Origin: Pseudomonas mandelii
GTDB lineage: Bacteria > Pseudomonadota > Gammaproteobacteria > Pseudomonadales > Pseudomonadaceae
Length of the DNA: 64,000 nt
NCBI RefSeq assembly: GCF_900106065.1
Contig: NZ_LT629796.1
Span: forward strand, 3,503,501 to 3,567,500
Direction: 5' to 3'
Under the pieces are notes generated by a model that worked only from the letters and a program-made list of their open reading frames with translations, was not told the DNA's origin and did not search any database. Numbering within the stretch: the first letter of the stretch is position 1; every line of letters begins with the position of its first letter. Of this stretch, positions 28,431-38,037 are shown piece after piece. Position numbers and translations under genes: made by a program.

Positions 28431-29176
28431 GCATTTCAAGGGACAAATAAAAAGTCCGTGATGTGCGACAAGAAAGGGTGCGACACGTGTGCGACATGTT
28501 GTCACAGCGTGACTGTCGCAAGGCATTTCAACGGGCAGAGTCGGTGTATGGCTTGGCAACAAAATTGGCCTACTCAGGCGTCTGCCGATTTATTGGCCAT
28601 CGCACGCAAACAGACAGTTTTAACAGCGGCTGGCAAATCGCCAGAGCCCTTGTCTTGTAGGGGCTAGGGCACCGTCGAAGTGTCTGCGTCAGCCCCGATA
28701 GCTGTCTGAACTGCGCCCTGTAGACCTACAAATTTTGGTGTTTTTGTTGAGAATTAATTTCGATAAGATGCCGCACTTTTGCAAAATCCGTTAATGATTG
28801 TTGCTGGAATGGATAAAAATTATTTCGGGATGAGACATGGTTTATGAGTCGCTACGTATCTACAATCGCCCGCACTGAATTCCGGCACTGCTCACCTTGA
28901 GCAGGAAAACAGGGCGTCGAGGGGCTTGAACGCTTCGTGCGACTCCCAGGTGTCGGAGCCTTCCAACTATCCGCACCAAATGGAATTGGTCTGTAACAAG
29001 GCCTTTGACCACGAATTCGAATAAGAACTTACCGCTAGCCCAGGATTTGTCGAACAGCGTCTGACGCGCGACGGGCAGCCCTTATTCAATCCAAGAAAAA
29101 TGCCAACCCTTGGCAGGGTGAAGTGTTGGCGATCAAAACCCAACTGCATTGCGCAAGCTGCTTTAGAGGTCGTGAG
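28431..29176. other. Long upstream region of the cyo operon
   Basis: About 750 bases without a credible gene. GTGCGACA occurs three times, at 28463-28470, 28478-28485 and 28489-28496, and its reverse complement core TGTCGCA at 28514-28520. A perfect dyad GTCAC-AGC-GTGAC is at 28501-28513. AT-rich DNA around 28735-28830 (TTGAGAATTAATTTCGATAA) suits a promoter and weakly resembles a Fur box. The last 350 bases are an unexplained leader. Confidence 0.5.
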
Positions 29177-30121
29177 ATGAGTAAAAACAGGTACCCCAGA
29201 CTACTAGGCTTATTGCCGCTGCTCGGCACGTTGTTGCTGTCAGGCTGCAACATGACCTTGCTCAATCCCACGGGCCAGGTCGGCCTGGAACAGCGAAACC
29301 TGATCATCACCGCCACGCTGCTGATGCTGTTGGTCGTGGTGCCGGTTATCGTCATGACCTTCCTGTTCGCCTGGAAGTACCGTGCCTCTAACAAGGACGC
29401 CATTTACACCCCGAAATGGTCTCACTCGACCAAAATCGAAGTGGCCGTCTGGACCATCCCGGTCCTGATCATCGTTGCCCTGGGTTACATCACCTACATT
29501 TCGACCCACGAATTGGACCCGTACCGTCCGATTCAATCCGACGTCAAGCCTGTGACCATCGAAGTGGTCGCGCTGGACTGGAAGTGGCTGTTCATCTACC
29601 CGGAACAAGGCATTGCCACGGTCAACAAGATCGTGTTCCCGGCGCACACGCCAATCAACTTCAAGATCACCTCCGACGCCGTGATGAACTCGTTCTTCAT
29701 CCCGGGCCTGGGCGGCCAGATCTACGCGATGGCGGGCATGCAGACCAAGCTGCACTTGATCGCTGACCGTAACGCTGAAATGGACGGTATCTCCGCCAAC
29801 TACAGCGGCGCGGGTTTCACCGGTATGAAATTCAAAGCGATCGCAACTTCCCAGGAAGATTTCGACGCCTGGGTAAGTGAAGTCAAAAAGTCACCCAAGC
29901 AGCTTGAACAAGTTGAGTACGCAGCCCTTGCCAAGCAGAGCCAGAACAACCCAGTCGAGCTCTACTCCTCGGTGACGCCGAACCTGTTCCAGACCATCGT
30001 CGACAAGTACGAAGGCATGAAACCGGGTCCTAAGGTGAAGCACGAGAAGAAAGAGAAAGAAGTGGCCGCTACGCAAGGAATGGACATGAACTCGCATTCA
30101 GCTGCCGGGGCAGAGGAGTAA
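29177..30121 (+). CDS. cyoA: CyoA, cytochrome bo3 ubiquinol oxidase subunit II
   Basis: Subunit II of the terminal quinol oxidase, 314 aa from the ATG at 29177. The start chosen gives a lipoprotein signal peptide with lipobox LLLSGC. Two TM helices follow (IITATLLMLLVVVPVIVM and VWTIPVLIIVALGYITYI), then a periplasmic cupredoxin-fold domain (VEVVALDWKWLFIYPEQGIA). The copper-A ligands are absent, as expected for a quinol rather than a cytochrome c oxidase. It is followed by cyoB after 3 bases. Confidence 0.97.
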   Translation: MSKNRYPRLLGLLPLLGTLLLSGCNMTLLNPTGQVGLEQRNLIITATLLMLLVVVPVIVMTFLFAWKYRASNKDAIYTPKWSHSTKIEVAVWTIPVLIIVALGYITYISTHELDPYRPIQSDVKPVTIEVVALDWKWLFIYPEQGIATVNKIVFPAHTPINFKITSDAVMNSFFIPGLGGQIYAMAGMQTKLHLIADRNAEMDGISANYSGAGFTGMKFKAIATSQEDFDAWVSEVKKSPKQLEQVEYAALAKQSQNNPVELYSSVTPNLFQTIVDKYEGMKPGPKVKHEKKEKEVAATQGMDMNSHSAAGAEE

Positions 30122-30124
30122 ACG

Positions 30125-32155
30125 ATGTTTGGTAAATTAAGTTGGGAAGCGGTCCCGTTCCACGAACCGATCGTGATGATAACCATCGCCATGATCGCGC
30201 TCGGTGGTCTGGCACTGTTCGCTGCAATCACCTACTTCAAGAAGTGGACCTACTTGTGGACCGAGTGGCTGACGTCGGTCGACCACAAGAAAATCGGCGT
30301 GATGTACATCATCGTCGCCATGGTCATGCTGCTGCGCGGTTTTGCCGACGCCATCATGATGCGTACCCAACTGGCCATGGCCACCGAGGGTTCGCCTGGC
30401 TACCTGCCGCCTGAACACTATGACCAGATCTTCACCGCCCACGGTGTGATCATGATCATCTTCATGGCGATGCCATTCTTCACCGGCCTGATGAACCTTG
30501 CAGTGCCGCTGCAGATCGGTGCGCGTGACGTTGCCTTCCCGTTCCTGAACTCCCTGAGCTTCTGGCTGCTGGTGTCCGGCGTGGTGCTGATCAACCTGTC
30601 CCTGGGCGTCGGCGAATTCGCCAAGACCGGTTGGGTTGCCTATCCGCCGCTGTCGGGCCTGCAATACAGTCCGGGCGTGGGGATGGATTACTACATCTGG
30701 GCGCTACAGCTATCGGGTCTGGGGACAACGCTGACGGGGGTCAACTTCCTGGCCACCGTGCTGAAAATGCGTACCCCTGGCATGAAACTGATGGACATGC
30801 CGATCTTCACCTGGACCTGCACCTGGGCCAACGTCCTGATCGTGGCTTCGTTCCCGATCCTGACCGCTACCCTGGCACTGCTGACGCTTGACCGTTACAT
30901 GGATTTCCACATTTTCACCAATGAACTTGGTGGCAATCCAATGATGTACGTCAACCTGTTCTGGGCGTGGGGTCACCCTGAGGTGTACATCCTGATCCTG
31001 CCGGCATTCGGCATTTTCTCGGAAGTCATCTCGGCCTTCACCGGCAAGAAACTGTTTGGCCACCACTCGATGATCTACGCTTCCGGCGCGATCTCGGTAC
31101 TGGGCTTCATGGTTTGGCTGCACCACTTCTTCACCATGGGTTCGGGTGCCAACGTCAACGCCTTCTTCGGCCTGGCGACGATGCTGATTTCGATCCCGAC
31201 GGGGGTGAAGCTATTCAACTGGCTGTTCACCATTTACCAGGGCCGTCTGCGTTTCACCAGCCAGGTTCTGTGGACCCTGGGCTTCATGGTGACCTTCGCC
31301 ATCGGCGGCATGACCGGCGTATTGCTGGCCATCCCGGGTGCTGACTTCGTACTGCACAACAGCCTGTTCGTGATCGCGCACTTCCATAACGTGATCATCG
31401 GCGGCGCGGTATTCGGCTACATCGCCGGTTTCGCCTTCTACTTCCCGAAAGCGTTCGGCTTCAAGCTGCACGAAGGCTGGGGCAAGGCAGCGTTCTGGTT
31501 CTGGATCAGCGGCTTCTTCGTCGCGTTCATGCCGCTCTATGCACTGGGCTTCATGGGCATGACCCGTCGCCTGAACGCCACCACCAACCCTGAGTGGGTG
31601 CCGTACCTGTATGTCGCCATGTTCGGTGCGGTGATGATCGCTGTCGGCATCGCCTGCCAACTGATCCAGCTGTACGTCAGTGTGCGTGACCGCAACAAGC
31701 CAGAGAACATGTGCGAACACGGTGATCCGTGGAATGCCCACACTCTGGAATGGTCGACCTCGTCGCCACCACCGTTCTACAACTTTGCCGTGCTGCCGAA
31801 AGCCGACTGCATCGACCCGTTCACCGAAGCCAAGGAAAACGGTACTGCGTACCGCGCTCCGGCCAAGTACGAGCCGATCCACATGCCGAACAACACCGCC
31901 ACTGGCGTGGTGATGGGCGCGTTGTTGACCGTGTTCGGTTTCGCGATGATCTGGCACATCTGGTGGCTGGCAATCGCGAGCCTGGCTGGCACTGTCATCT
32001 ACTTCGTGATCCACGCTGCACGTGACGATCAAGGCTACATGGTGCCGGTCGATGTGATCGAACGCATCGAAGCCGAGCAGCACAAGCGTCTGGTCGCGGC
32101 AGGGAAAATCCCGGCCACCGCCACCCGTGTTGAAACCTCGTTGGAACAGGCTTAA
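30125..32155 (+). CDS. cyoB: CyoB, cytochrome bo3 ubiquinol oxidase subunit I
   Basis: The catalytic heme-copper subunit, 676 aa, with about 15 TM helices. Haem and copper ligand regions are visible: [16 protein letters not shown] (low-spin haem His), [17 protein letters not shown] (the CuB His and the cross-linked Tyr), [10 protein letters not shown] (two CuB His) and [13 protein letters not shown] (haem His). K-channel and D-channel helices are in the expected order. It reduces O2 to water and pumps protons. Confidence 0.98.
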   Translation: MFGKLSWEAVPFHEPIVMITIAMIALGGLALFAAITYFKKWTYLWTEWLTSVDHKKIGVMYIIVAMVMLLRGFADAIMMRTQLAMATEGSPGYLPPEHYDQIFTAHGVIMIIFMAMPFFTGLMNLAVPLQIGARDVAFPFLNSLSFWLLVSGVVLINLSLGVGEFAKTGWVAYPPLSGLQYSPGVGMDYYIWALQLSGLGTTLTGVNFLATVLKMRTPGMKLMDMPIFTWTCTWANVLIVASFPILTATLALLTLDRYMDFHIFTNELGGNPMMYVNLFWAWGHPEVYILILPAFGIFSEVISAFTGKKLFGHHSMIYASGAISVLGFMVWLHHFFTMGSGANVNAFFGLATMLISIPTGVKLFNWLFTIYQGRLRFTSQVLWTLGFMVTFAIGGMTGVLLAIPGADFVLHNSLFVIAHFHNVIIGGAVFGYIAGFAFYFPKAFGFKLHEGWGKAAFWFWISGFFVAFMPLYALGFMGMTRRLNATTNPEWVPYLYVAMFGAVMIAVGIACQLIQLYVSVRDRNKPENMCEHGDPWNAHTLEWSTSSPPPFYNFAVLPKADCIDPFTEAKENGTAYRAPAKYEPIHMPNNTATGVVMGALLTVFGFAMIWHIWWLAIASLAGTVIYFVIHAARDDQGYMVPVDVIERIEAEQHKRLVAAGKIPATATRVETSLEQA

Positions 32156-32158
32156 ACC

Positions 32159-32785
32159 ATGTCGAACTTAGTGACCAATGCTGGACACACCCATGTCGAT
32201 GGACATGGGCACGATGACCATCACCACGACTCGGGCGAGATGACCGTATACGGTTTCTGGCTCTACCTGATGACCGACTGCATTCTGTTTGCGTCGATCT
32301 TCGCGGTGTACGCGGTACTGGTTAACAACGTCGCCGGTGGCCCGTCGGGCCACGACATCTTCGAACTGCCGTACGTGCTGGGCGAAACCGCTCTGCTGTT
32401 GTTCAGTTCGATCACCTACGGCTTCGCCATGCTGGCGTTCTACCGGGGCAACAAGAAGCAGGTCCTGGGCTGGTTGGCCATGACCTTCCTGTTCGGTGCC
32501 GGCTTCATCGGCATGGAGATCAACGAGTTCCACGTGTTGATCGCCGAAGGCTACGGCCCTAGCCGCAGCGGCTTCCTGTCCGGGTTCTTCACCCTGGTCG
32601 GTACCCACGGTCTGCACGTGACCAGCGGTCTGATCTGGATGGCGATCATGATGTATCAGGTCAACAAGCATGGCCTGACGTCGACCAACAAGACCCGCCT
32701 GAGCTGCCTGAGCCTGTTCTGGCACTTCCTGGACGTCGTGTGGATCTGCGTATTCACCGTTGTTTACCTGATGGGGACTATGTAA
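32159..32785 (+). CDS. cyoC: CyoC, cytochrome bo3 ubiquinol oxidase subunit III
   Basis: The 208-aa product has five TM helices and a histidine-rich N-terminus ([16 protein letters not shown]). The subunit III signatures [15 protein letters not shown] and [15 protein letters not shown] are present. It starts 3 bases after cyoB and ends at the cyoD start. Confidence 0.97.
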   Translation: MSNLVTNAGHTHVDGHGHDDHHHDSGEMTVYGFWLYLMTDCILFASIFAVYAVLVNNVAGGPSGHDIFELPYVLGETALLLFSSITYGFAMLAFYRGNKKQVLGWLAMTFLFGAGFIGMEINEFHVLIAEGYGPSRSGFLSGFFTLVGTHGLHVTSGLIWMAIMMYQVNKHGLTSTNKTRLSCLSLFWHFLDVVWICVFTVVYLMGTM

Positions 32786-33121
32786 ATGGCTAACACACAC
32801 TCCCATGACAGCCACGACGCCGGCCACGGCAGCGTCAAGTCCTACGCGATCGGCTTCATCCTGTCGGTGATCCTGACCGTCATCCCGTTTGCGCTGGTGA
32901 TGTACCCGACGCTGCCGAAGTCGATCACCCTGATGATCGTCCTGGCATTCGCCGTGATCCAGGTGCTGGTGCACCTGGTGTACTTCCTGCACCTGGACCG
33001 TTCGGCCGCGCAGCGTAACAACGTGATTGCATTTGTTTTCGCCGCGATCGTGATTGTCCTGCTGGTGGGCCTGTCGCTGTGGATCATGTTCAGCATCCAC
33101 ACGTTCATGATGGCGAAGTGA
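32786..33121 (+). CDS. cyoD: CyoD, cytochrome bo3 ubiquinol oxidase subunit IV
   Basis: A 111-aa subunit IV with three TM helices (GFILSVILTVIPFALVMY, LMIVLAFAVIQVLVHLVYFL, VIAFVFAAIVIVLLVGLSLW) and a short histidine-rich head (HSHDSHDAGHG). In the family it assists assembly of the CuB site. It begins directly after the cyoC stop. Confidence 0.95.
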   Translation: MANTHSHDSHDAGHGSVKSYAIGFILSVILTVIPFALVMYPTLPKSITLMIVLAFAVIQVLVHLVYFLHLDRSAAQRNNVIAFVFAAIVIVLLVGLSLWIMFSIHTFMMAK

Positions 33122-33132
33122 GGTAAGTCCGG

Positions 33133-34020
33133 ATGTCCTTTAAGCACTTTATCCAAATCACCAAACCGGGGATCATTTTCGGTAACGTGCTTTCAGTGGC
33201 AGGCGGATTTTTCCTGGCCTCTCAAGGGCATGTCGATCTGGCCATCTTCCTGGCGGCAATGATCGGCACCTCCCTGGTGGTGGCTTCCGGTTGCGTGTTC
33301 AACAACTGCATCGACCGCGACATCGACCTGAAGATGGAGCGCACCAAGAACCGCGTACTGGTCCAGGGCCTGATCTCCCTGAAACTGGCGCTGATCTTCG
33401 CGACCGTCCTCGGTGTGGCCGGCGTTGCATTGTTGTACAAGGTGGCGAACCCGTTGGCCGCGCTGTTCGCGGTGATCGGTTTCGTCATCTACGTCGGCTT
33501 CTACAGCCTGTACCTCAAGCGCAAGTCGGTTCACGGCACGCTGGTGGGCAGTCTGTCGGGTGCGATGCCGCCGGTGATTGGCTACGTAGCCGTGACCAAC
33601 AACTTCGACATGGCCGCACTGACGTTGCTGGTGATGTTCAGCCTGTGGCAGATGCCGCATTCCTACGCCATCGCGATCTTCCGCTTCAACGATTACCGGG
33701 CCGCATCGATTCCGGTGTTGCCCGTGAAGCGCGGGATTCAAGTGGCCAAGCGGCACATCCTGCTCTACATCCTGGCGTTCCTCGTGGCGACCTTGATGCT
33801 GACCTTCAGCGGCTACGCCGGCATGAGCTACCTCGCCGTCGCCGCGGCCATGGGCATGTACTGGTTGTACATGGCCTGGACCGGCTACAAGGCAGTCGAT
33901 GACACGGTCTGGGCACGCAAGCTGTTCGTGTTCTCGATCTTCACCATCACCGCGTTGAGCGTGATGATGTCGCTGGACTTCAAAGTGCCGAGTGAGTTGT
34001 TGCTGACTTACGCGCCTTAA
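33133..34020 (+). CDS. cyoE: CyoE, protoheme IX farnesyltransferase (heme O synthase)
   Basis: It adds a farnesyl group to heme B to make the heme O used by CyoB. The 295-aa protein has eight or nine TM helices. The UbiA-superfamily motif [18 protein letters not shown] binds the Mg-prenyl diphosphate, and a second acidic motif lies in [15 protein letters not shown]. It is last in the operon, 11 bases after cyoD, and is followed by a terminator. Confidence 0.97.
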   Translation: MSFKHFIQITKPGIIFGNVLSVAGGFFLASQGHVDLAIFLAAMIGTSLVVASGCVFNNCIDRDIDLKMERTKNRVLVQGLISLKLALIFATVLGVAGVALLYKVANPLAALFAVIGFVIYVGFYSLYLKRKSVHGTLVGSLSGAMPPVIGYVAVTNNFDMAALTLLVMFSLWQMPHSYAIAIFRFNDYRAASIPVLPVKRGIQVAKRHILLYILAFLVATLMLTFSGYAGMSYLAVAAAMGMYWLYMAWTGYKAVDDTVWARKLFVFSIFTITALSVMMSLDFKVPSELLLTYAP

Positions 34021-34037
34021 GCGCCGGCTGCTGTAAA

Positions 34038-34075
34038 GAAAAGCCCCGTCTTCGAGAGAAGAGCGGGGCTTTTTG
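34038..34075. terminator. bidirectional terminator after cyoE
   Basis: AAAAGCCCCG-CTTC stem, loop GAGA, GAAG-CGGGGCTTTTT with a short mismatch near the loop. It closes the cyo operon. Confidence 0.8.
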
Positions 34076-34108
34076 TTGGGTTGCTTTCTGTTGAACCGTG
34101 TTGCCCCA

Positions 34109-34193
34109 ATCGCGAGCAGGCTCGCTCCCACACTGGATCGGCGTTGCCGCCTTTTTCGAGCACGACGCTGGGCCCAGTGAGCCTGCTCGCGAT
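34109..34193. repeat. REP palindrome pair
   Basis: ATCGCGAGCAGGCTCGCTCC faces AGTGAGCCTGCTCGCGAT. The right arm has lost part of the stem. It lies between the convergent cyoE and mocR genes. Confidence 0.85.
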
Positions 34194-34220
34194 GGCCGCA
34201 ACTCGGTGCATCAGAAAAAC

Positions 34221-35624
34221 TCAGCGATCGAGCAGCCGGAAAAACTGCTCGCGCACCTGCAGGCTATCGCTATGCGCAACATTGAAACGCAGGAAGCTGC
34301 TGGCATCGGCGGCCTTGCTCAACAGGGTGCCGGGCGCCAGCACCAGGTCGTGTTCGAGGCCTTTGCCGGCCAGGGTTTCGGCGTGCAGTCCTTCGGGCAA
34401 CCGAGTCCAGATGAACAGCCCTTCACCCGCTATCGATGACACCGAACATCCCGCCTCTACCAGCCATCTCGTCACGCGACTGCTCGATTCATACAGGCGA
34501 TCCACCGTGCGCCGGGTGTGTTTGGCGTAGCTGCCGTTACTGAGCATGGTGCAGGTGATCTGCTCCGCCAGTTCCGAGGTCACGCCGCCGCAGGCCATTT
34601 TCAAGGTGATTATGCGTGCGGCCAGTTGCGGCGATAGCGCGGTGTAGCTGACCCGGCTGTTGGCGGTCAGGGTCTTGGAGAAACCGGACACGTAACTGAC
34701 ATTGTCCAGACCGCTCGCGGCCAGGCGCGGGGTGCGTCTTTGCTGGATGTCGCCATACAAGTCATCTTCGAGGATGTGGACGCCGTAACGGTGACTCAGC
34801 TCCAGCAAGCGATAAACCTGGGCGGCGGAGAACGAGTGTCCGGTCGGGTTGTGCAGCGTGCTGTTGGTCATATACAGCACTGGGCGATGGGCGATCAGTA
34901 ATTGCTCGAACGCTTCCAGGTCCAGCCCGTCGCAATCGCGGGCGATGGTGATGACCTTGGCGCCGTGCAGCGCCAGGTTGGTGTGCATGTTGAAGTAGCA
35001 CGGATCGTCGAGCAGCACGGTGTCGCCGGGTTTTATCAACAGGCGCATCAGCAGGTCGATGGCCTGCACGGTATTGGCGGTGGTGATGATCTGCTCCACC
35101 GGCACCTCGATGCCGACGGTCGACAGCTTCACGCGCAACGCCTCGCGCAACGGGAGGTAACCACCGACCTCACCGTACTCGCCCATGCGCAGCGCGGTCG
35201 CACGAAGGGTGCTGCGCACGGCTTTGAGCAATTCGTCGGCGGGCAGCCACGAGGCGGGCAGAAATCCGCAGCCGGGGCGCAGCGCGCCGTTGTTCAGCAG
35301 CAAGGCGCGGCGGACCCGGCTGAGTGTGTCTTGGGGATGCAGGTCCGGGCCAGTTGCATGCTGGGATTGGATGCTTGGGCGGTGAATGTAATGCCCCGAA
35401 CCCTGGCGTGAAACCACCAACCCCTTGGCCCGCAACCGGTCGAGAGCATCGACCACGGTAGATTTGCCCACCTTCATCAACTCGGACAGCTCGCGAATCG
35501 GTGGCAACTTGGCCCCGTTCGGCAGGCCACCCTGGTTGATGGCCAAAGACAGCTGATCGACGATCTGCTGCACCAGCGGCACTCCGGGCTGGAACTCGAT
35601 GGCGGCGATGACGGCGCGCTGCAT
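34221..35624 (-). CDS. MocR-type regulator (GntR winged helix fused to class I aminotransferase)
   Basis: The 467-aa product has an N-terminal GntR winged helix (PLVQQIVDQLSLAINQG, LPPIRELSELMKVGKSTVVDAL). A full-length PLP-binding aminotransferase-like domain follows from residue about 100. The PLP lysine is in YVSGFSKTLTANSRVSY, with the usual Asp in EDDLYGD and the N/P loop NPTGHSFS. Such proteins are mainly transcription regulators that sense PLP or an amino compound. It is divergent from a RidA gene, which it probably controls. Confidence 0.9.
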   Translation of the reverse strand: MQRAVIAAIEFQPGVPLVQQIVDQLSLAINQGGLPNGAKLPPIRELSELMKVGKSTVVDALDRLRAKGLVVSRQGSGHYIHRPSIQSQHATGPDLHPQDTLSRVRRALLLNNGALRPGCGFLPASWLPADELLKAVRSTLRATALRMGEYGEVGGYLPLREALRVKLSTVGIEVPVEQIITTANTVQAIDLLMRLLIKPGDTVLLDDPCYFNMHTNLALHGAKVITIARDCDGLDLEAFEQLLIAHRPVLYMTNSTLHNPTGHSFSAAQVYRLLELSHRYGVHILEDDLYGDIQQRRTPRLAASGLDNVSYVSGFSKTLTANSRVSYTALSPQLAARIITLKMACGGVTSELAEQITCTMLSNGSYAKHTRRTVDRLYESSSRVTRWLVEAGCSVSSIAGEGLFIWTRLPEGLHAETLAGKGLEHDLVLAPGTLLSKAADASSFLRFNVAHSDSLQVREQFFRLLDR

Positions 35625-35648
35625 TTTACTGGTCTCCCTGGCAGTAAA
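35625..35648. promoter_or_regulatory. candidate MocR operator
   Basis: TTTACTG at 35625-35631 and CAGTAAA at 35642-35648 form a perfect 7-bp dyad with a 10-base spacer, immediately upstream of the mocR start codon. TATAAG on the minus strand (35660s) is a possible -10 for mocR. Confidence 0.5.
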
Positions 35649-35746
35649 GTTTGTTGGATCTTATACGAAGTTGCCCTGATCAAGACACGCATCTCTCTCT
35701 ACCATCATCTGCGCGTATGCATGATTGATTAAGAGGGGGTCGGTTA

Positions 35747-36241
35747 ATGAGTAATCAAATGAGTCGCGACGAACGCTTCCTCGCGATGGCGAAAGAACTT
35801 GGCTTTGATATCTACGACGAGAATTCTGCGGGCGGGCATTACGCCCCGGTGGTCCGGCACGATGACGAACTGTACGTCAGCGGGCTGGTGCCGCGAATGA
35901 ACGGCAAAATTCAATACCCCGGCCGAGTGGGACTGGAACTCAACCTGGCCGATGCCCAAGAGGCTGCGGGTATTAGCGCGATACGCGGGCTTGCCCTGAT
36001 CCGTGAGGCCATCGGCTCACTGGATAACCTCAAGGCATTGCTGCGCATCACGGTTTACGTGAAATCCACGTTCGATTTTGTGGACCTCAGTGAGGTTGCC
36101 AATGGAGCGTCTGACGTCTTCACGCATGTATTGGGTGAGGCCGGTAAACACACCCGAACGACCGTCGGTGTTTACCAGCTGCCGAAAAATGCGCCGATTG
36201 AAGTGGACATGATCGCGGCCCTGCATCCGTCAGCGCGATAA
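35747..36241 (+). CDS. RidA/YjgF-family protein
   Basis: The 164-aa product is longer than classic RidA (about 130 aa) because of an extended N-terminal half. The family pattern is visible: DELYVSGLVPRMNGKIQYPGRVG, then ALIREAIGSLDNLKALLRITVYVKS, VFTHVLGEAGKHTRTTVGVYQLP and IEVDMIAAL. The conserved arginine of the RidA active site appears to be the one in KHTRTTVGV. RidA proteins hydrolyse reactive enamine/imine intermediates from PLP enzymes, but this subgroup may act on another substrate. It is divergent from the mocR gene. Confidence 0.88.
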   Translation: MSNQMSRDERFLAMAKELGFDIYDENSAGGHYAPVVRHDDELYVSGLVPRMNGKIQYPGRVGLELNLADAQEAAGISAIRGLALIREAIGSLDNLKALLRITVYVKSTFDFVDLSEVANGASDVFTHVLGEAGKHTRTTVGVYQLPKNAPIEVDMIAALHPSAR

Positions 36242-36262
36242 TTCTTTCGGGCATACCTGCTT

Positions 36263-36377
36263 TTGTGGCGAGGGAGCTTGCTCCCGCTTGAGTGGGTAGC
36301 ACTCACAAGAGTCGGCATTGTTGCCACATTTTTTGGGGCCGCTACGCAGCCCGGCGGGACAAGCTCCCTCGCCACAG
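36263..36377. repeat. REP palindrome pair
   Basis: TGTGGCGAGGGAGCTTGCTC faces AAGCTCCCTCGCCACAG. Inner copies GAGTGGGTAGCACTC and GGGGCCGCTACGCAGCCC are degraded hairpins. Confidence 0.85.
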
Positions 36378-36412
36378 GTTCCTTGCTGACTGAAAGCTTT
36401 CAGGTTGATCGG

Positions 36413-37117
36413 TTACTGCGCAGCGATGCTGTAACCGTCGAACGCGGTTTGTTGTTGAATAGCAGTGATGATGTTCTTGCGGTTGACCGCTTGTTCGGCC
36501 CCGGTATTGTCCAGGAACGTTTCGTTTTCAATGGCCGCGTCTTCACCTTCGCCGACGAAAGTGAAACCGAGGAACTCCAGCGCTTTGCGATCAACGTTCA
36601 GGCTCGCACGTGGAGTGCGCAGCGGCAGCGTAACGCTCACGCCATCCTTGCTGATGGTGAACACTTCGAGGTCTTTCTTGGCGCGAGCCACTTTGCTCTT
36701 GCCCGTGCTTGGGTTGCTGATGGCCTGGTGAGTCTGGTTCAGCACCTTCAACGCCAGGCCATAGACGATTTCCTGAAACGCCGGGTCTTCCTTGAAGCTG
36801 GAAAGAATACGGCTGATCGGGAATTTGCTGCTCAGGTCTTCCAGCGCGGCAATGTCGGACGCTTCAGCGTCTTTCAGTTGTTTGAGTTCGCCCATCAGTT
36901 CATAGGCTTTATCGTCGTCGAAGCTGTCGTGCGCCTGGCGAATCGCGGCGCGCAGCTCGCGGATCTGGTCGCTTTCCCGGGTGGATTGAAAAGCGTCCAG
37001 GACCATCTCGCTGATGGTCTTGGCCTGTGGCACATGCTGTGAAAGATTGATGGAGTTTTCGTATTCCGCTTTGGACGACAAGGTGACTACGGATTCAGCG
37101 GTATTGGAATCGGACAT
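36413..37117 (-). CDS. Unrecognised 234-aa protein
   Basis: I do not recognise this protein. It is soluble, with no signal peptide or TM segment. Residues about 55-95 are strongly helical and charged (RELRAAIRQAHDSFDDDKAY, ELMGELKQLKDAEASD) and may form a coiled coil. The second half has basic and beta-rich parts (STGKSKVARAKKDLEVF, GVSVTLPLRTPRASLNV). It stands alone between a REP pair and a DUF72 gene. Codon use looks like that of its neighbours, which supports a real gene. Confidence 0.7.
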   Translation of the reverse strand: MSDSNTAESVVTLSSKAEYENSINLSQHVPQAKTISEMVLDAFQSTRESDQIRELRAAIRQAHDSFDDDKAYELMGELKQLKDAEASDIAALEDLSSKFPISRILSSFKEDPAFQEIVYGLALKVLNQTHQAISNPSTGKSKVARAKKDLEVFTISKDGVSVTLPLRTPRASLNVDRKALEFLGFTFVGEGEDAAIENETFLDNTGAEQAVNRKNIITAIQQQTAFDGYSIAAQ

Positions 37118-37233
37118 TGAAATTTCACTACTTCTTTTAACTTGGGTTTAGGCGAGAAAGCACAGGGCTTTTTCAGGCCGCCTAATCTATTGGACCTGAC
37201 CCGAGTTGTCACGGATGAACAGGCGGTTGGTCA

Positions 37234-37980
37234 TCATTTTTGGCGCTGGGATGTCATTCGCTGAAGCTCCAGCGCATTGGCGGTCGCCGCACCACTGGCG
37301 GTGTTGTCGAAGATGCACCAGGTGGGAACGCCGTCGGCTTGGGGGTGTAGCGTTCGAGCCAGGTCTTCAAGCCATGGTTTCTCGTAGTTTGAATAGTAGA
37401 TTCGCGGCGACCCGTGCAATCGGTAGTAGCGGATGCCCGGCCAGGCACCGGGTACATCGCCATTGGGCAGTGGCGAAGGATCGGCTGCCACTTGGCCTAT
37501 TCGATGCTCCATCAGCAGCGCCTGCGCCTCGGCTGTTTGCCAGCTGACGTGCCTGGGTTCAAACACGGCGAAGCCTGTGTAGCGCGAACGAAAGGTGGCG
37601 AAAAAAGTTTCGGCCGTGTTGACGTCAAAGGGCAAGGAGGGCGGAAGCTGGATCAGCAGGCAGCCAAGCTTCTGGCCCAGGTGGATGCATTGCTCAATAA
37701 AGTCATCGATCAACTGTTCACCATTCACCAAGCGAGCCTCGTGGGTGATCTGCTTGGGGACTTTGACTGAAAACCTGAAATTCTCCGGCACGCTTTCAGC
37801 CCATCGCGCATAGGTTGCCGGGCGGTGTGGTCGATAAAACGAGCTGTTGATTTCCGCGCACATCAGCTGTGCCGCGTACCGTTGCAGGTGAGTGCCTTCG
37901 TCGGGAAAAGCACTCCATTGCTCACGGGGCAGGCTCCATCCGGCGCAGCCGATATACAAGGGCGTCGTGGCCGTCATCAA
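37234..37980 (-). CDS. DUF72 (YecE-like) protein
   Basis: The 248-aa product has the family's TIM-barrel-like pattern: YIGCAGWSLPREQW at the N-terminus, EINSSFYRPHRPATYARWAE, FRFSVKVPKQITHE, CLLIQLPPSLPFD, FAVFEPRHVSW, and YYRLHGSPRIYYSNYE near the C-terminus, ending with the CIFDNTASGAATANAL loop. The biochemical function of DUF72 is not established. It is not obviously linked to its neighbours. Confidence 0.9.
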   Translation of the reverse strand: MMTATTPLYIGCAGWSLPREQWSAFPDEGTHLQRYAAQLMCAEINSSFYRPHRPATYARWAESVPENFRFSVKVPKQITHEARLVNGEQLIDDFIEQCIHLGQKLGCLLIQLPPSLPFDVNTAETFFATFRSRYTGFAVFEPRHVSWQTAEAQALLMEHRIGQVAADPSPLPNGDVPGAWPGIRYYRLHGSPRIYYSNYEKPWLEDLARTLHPQADGVPTWCIFDNTASGAATANALELQRMTSQRQK

Positions 37981-38037
37981 CGTTTTCTCGCCTCAGCATC
38001 GGGTATCGGGTTCAAAGCTGTGACCGCTGAAACCGGG

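Noticed and set aside
28458..28667. 69-codon cysteine-rich frame upstream of cyoA
   Set aside because: It covers the repeat cluster and has no ribosome-binding site; the cysteines come from the repeated TGCGACA words.
28740..28775. Fur box upstream of cyoA
   Set aside because: GAGAATTAATTTCGATAAG matches the 19-bp consensus at only about half the positions; left as a possibility only.
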